Assembly: GCA_031277295.1 (NCBI GenBank)
Contig: JAITMV010000091.1
Location: 1-48,412, forward strand
From: Burkholderiaceae bacterium
Lineage (GTDB): Bacteria; Pseudomonadota; Gammaproteobacteria; Burkholderiales; Burkholderiaceae_C
Direction: 5' to 3'
Length of the DNA stretch: 48,412 nucleotides
Shown here: in pieces, positions 47,243-48,412 of the stretch
Layout of the letters: each line of letters begins with the position of its first letter
Position numbering within the stretch: position 1 is the first letter of the stretch
The notes under the pieces: model-generated
Seen by the model: only the letters and a program-made list of their open reading frames with translations
Told to the model about the DNA's origin: nothing
Databases searched by the model: none
Made by a program: the position numbers and the translations under genes

Positions 47243-47243
47243 A

Positions 47244-47624
47244 TCAGTCACCGTTACCGATTAGTTTACATATCTCAGGATAGGAAAGAGATACAAATTC
47301 ATTGGGCCGGATGGCTTTGTCATCCACATAAAAACCTTCTCGACCGCACCATGGTTTACCGATGTGTACGGCGTCGTAGGGCACCTGATGTTCATTCAGC
47401 CATGCAATGATGCCCGGCAGGGTATGGACAGCAATCTTGCCCACGTCGCCCGCATAAGTCCGCATATTTCTGCTGGTATAAATAACGATCTCGAAGCCTT
47501 GCTGCTTATATTCACGCAAGACTTGAATTGCTTTTTCATTTGGCCTGGCCTCGGAATAGTTTCCGCCTTGCGAAAAGCACAAAGTACTGTCAAGATCACA
47601 AATGATTTGTCGGTCACTTAGCAT
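47244..47624 (-). CDS. HAD-superfamily phosphatase, capsule biosynthesis type
   Basis: A small 126-residue HAD protein with the nucleophile motif ICDLDSTLC (Asp10 and Asp12), motif II YTSRNMRT, and the late motif FYVDDKAIRPNEF. GKPWCGREG is typical of HAD proteins in capsule loci. It would hydrolyse a sugar phosphate. AAAGGC precedes the ATG. It leads the minus-strand operon; the 185-base gap upstream holds an AT-rich stretch with TATAAT-like boxes but no clear promoter. Confidence 0.8.
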   Translation of the reverse strand: MLSDRQIICDLDSTLCFSQGGNYSEARPNEKAIQVLREYKQQGFEIVIYTSRNMRTYAGDVGKIAVHTLPGIIAWLNEHQVPYDAVHIGKPWCGREGFYVDDKAIRPNEFVSLSYPEICKLIGNGD

Positions 47625-47809
47625 GATTTTGCCTTTTCAAACAAGCGGAACGCGGGTTTGGATGTAAATTGAGGACCCTTAAAGGGAGATGTTATAATAA
47701 GGTTAGCTGGCGACCATTAGACATTTTGGAGTGATTGGATAATTTTCAAAGACACTCAGGACAACACGAGAAAGGTCAGAGCGCAAGGCTATTGACGGGC
47801 AGATATGGA

Positions 47810-48412
47810 TTAATTTGATCCATGCGCATAAAATGATCCAGAATGTGACAGGCATGGAAGTTGCGAACAACCCCGATAGACAGCCTGTTTCGTTTCGGTT
47901 TTGTCGGCCTTGGAATGGCTGAACTGCTGCCACCGCCACATGTCGCCACACATGTCATCAATACCGCGCGTGGCCTGCCACTTCAGTAGTTGCCGAGCAC
48001 GCTGAACATCCGCGAAGCAAACTGCGACATCTCCAGGACGCCGACCTGTCATTCGATAAGGAATTTTTCGGCCACTGGCTTTCTCAAACGCCCGAATTAT
48101 TTCCAGCACTGAAGTGCCTTTGCCTGTTCCCAGATTGACAACCAAGCCAGACGAGGATTGCTCCAGGTGTCTGAGCGCGGCCACGTGTCCTTGCGCCAGA
48201 TCCATCACATGAATGAAGTCGCGTACTCCCGTGCCATCAGGCGTGGGGTAGTCCGCGCCGAACACAGCCAGTTCCGGACGCAGCCCAATGGCCACTTGTG
48301 CCACAAAGGGCATAAGATTGTTAGGGATGCCGCGCGGATTCTCTCCAATGAGGCCGCTTTGATGCGCGCCCACGGGGTTGAAGTATCGCAGCCGCGCGAT
48401 CCGCCACGACGG
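47810..48412 (-). CDS. galE: UDP-glucose 4-epimerase, C-terminal part (5' partial at window edge)
   Basis: The frame is open to the window end and reads [19 protein letters not shown] at the start, then [49 protein letters not shown] and [20 protein letters not shown], all GalE blocks. GalE makes UDP-galactose for surface glycans. The conserved end should be near MWRWQ followed by S/N-P-x-G-Y, but here about 37 unlike residues follow ([12 protein letters not shown]...), with no known homology. A frameshift or insertion at the 3' end is likely. Confidence 0.85.
   Translation of the reverse strand, partial: PSWRIARLRYFNPVGAHQSGLIGENPRGIPNNLMPFVAQVAIGLRPELAVFGADYPTPDGTGVRDFIHVMDLAQGHVAALRHLEQSSSGLVVNLGTGKGTSVLEIIRAFEKASGRKIPYRMTGRRPGDVAVCFADVQRARQLLKWQATRGIDDMCGDMWRWQQFSHSKADKTETKQAVYRGCSQLPCLSHSGSFYAHGSN

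Overview
The window reads as chromosomal DNA of a high-GC beta-proteobacterium, most likely Burkholderiales and probably near Comamonadaceae. The clues are two Bug/TctC-type solute-binding proteins, a beta-proteobacterial short H-NS protein, a CNP1-family protein coupled to rppH, and the rplU-rpmA-obg-proB block beside ispB. The genus cannot be fixed from sequence reading alone.

Region 1 (1-4.7 kb) is the tip of a contact-dependent inhibition locus. It holds the C-terminal part of a CdiA/hemagglutinin-like protein ending in a colicin E5-type tRNase, its E5-type immunity gene, a decayed second toxin tail, a second unrelated immunity gene and an orphan lipoprotein. Three related imperfect palindromes punctuate it, and two of them supply the stop codons of the two immunity genes.

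Region 2 (4.8-10.4 kb, minus strand) carries fadD and a split transhydrogenase operon (pntAA, a lipoprotein gene, pntAB, pntB). Region 3 (10.8-21.4 kb) is a beta-oxidation cluster around an IclR regulator. On the minus strand lie a thiolase, a Bug binding protein, a FadJ-type bifunctional protein and a second Bug protein. On the plus strand lie an acyl-CoA synthetase, an acyl-CoA dehydrogenase and an alpha-methylacyl-CoA racemase. Together they suggest uptake, CoA activation and beta-oxidation of an alpha-methyl-branched carboxylate. A 235-bp MITE-like element lies between the first Bug gene and fadJ.

Region 4 (21.4-35 kb) is housekeeping: apaH, a CNNM/CorC membrane protein, an H-NS-family gene, grxD, a YidB-family gene, a lytic transglycosylase, proS, rppH, a CNP1-family gene, proB, obg, rpmA, rplU, ispB and tRNA-Pro(CGG). 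Several families of short palindromic repeats fill its gaps, including four copies of a 76-77-bp element, two of which lie just upstream of obg and rplU.

Region 5 (35-48.4 kb), beyond tRNA-Pro, is accessory envelope-polymer DNA. A three-gene plus-strand operon encodes a polytopic membrane protein with a kinase-like tail, a CapA metallophosphatase fused to a Mur-ligase-like ATPase, and a secreted HExxH peptidase. A visibly AT-richer segment follows with a methyltransferase and a glycosyltransferase. Facing it is a tightly coupled minus-strand operon (HAD phosphatase, nucleotidyltransferase-kinase fusion, nucleotidyltransferase, glycosyltransferase), and a partial galE ends the window. The best candidates for an undescribed system are the CapA-Mur operon and the nucleotidyltransferase-kinase operon.
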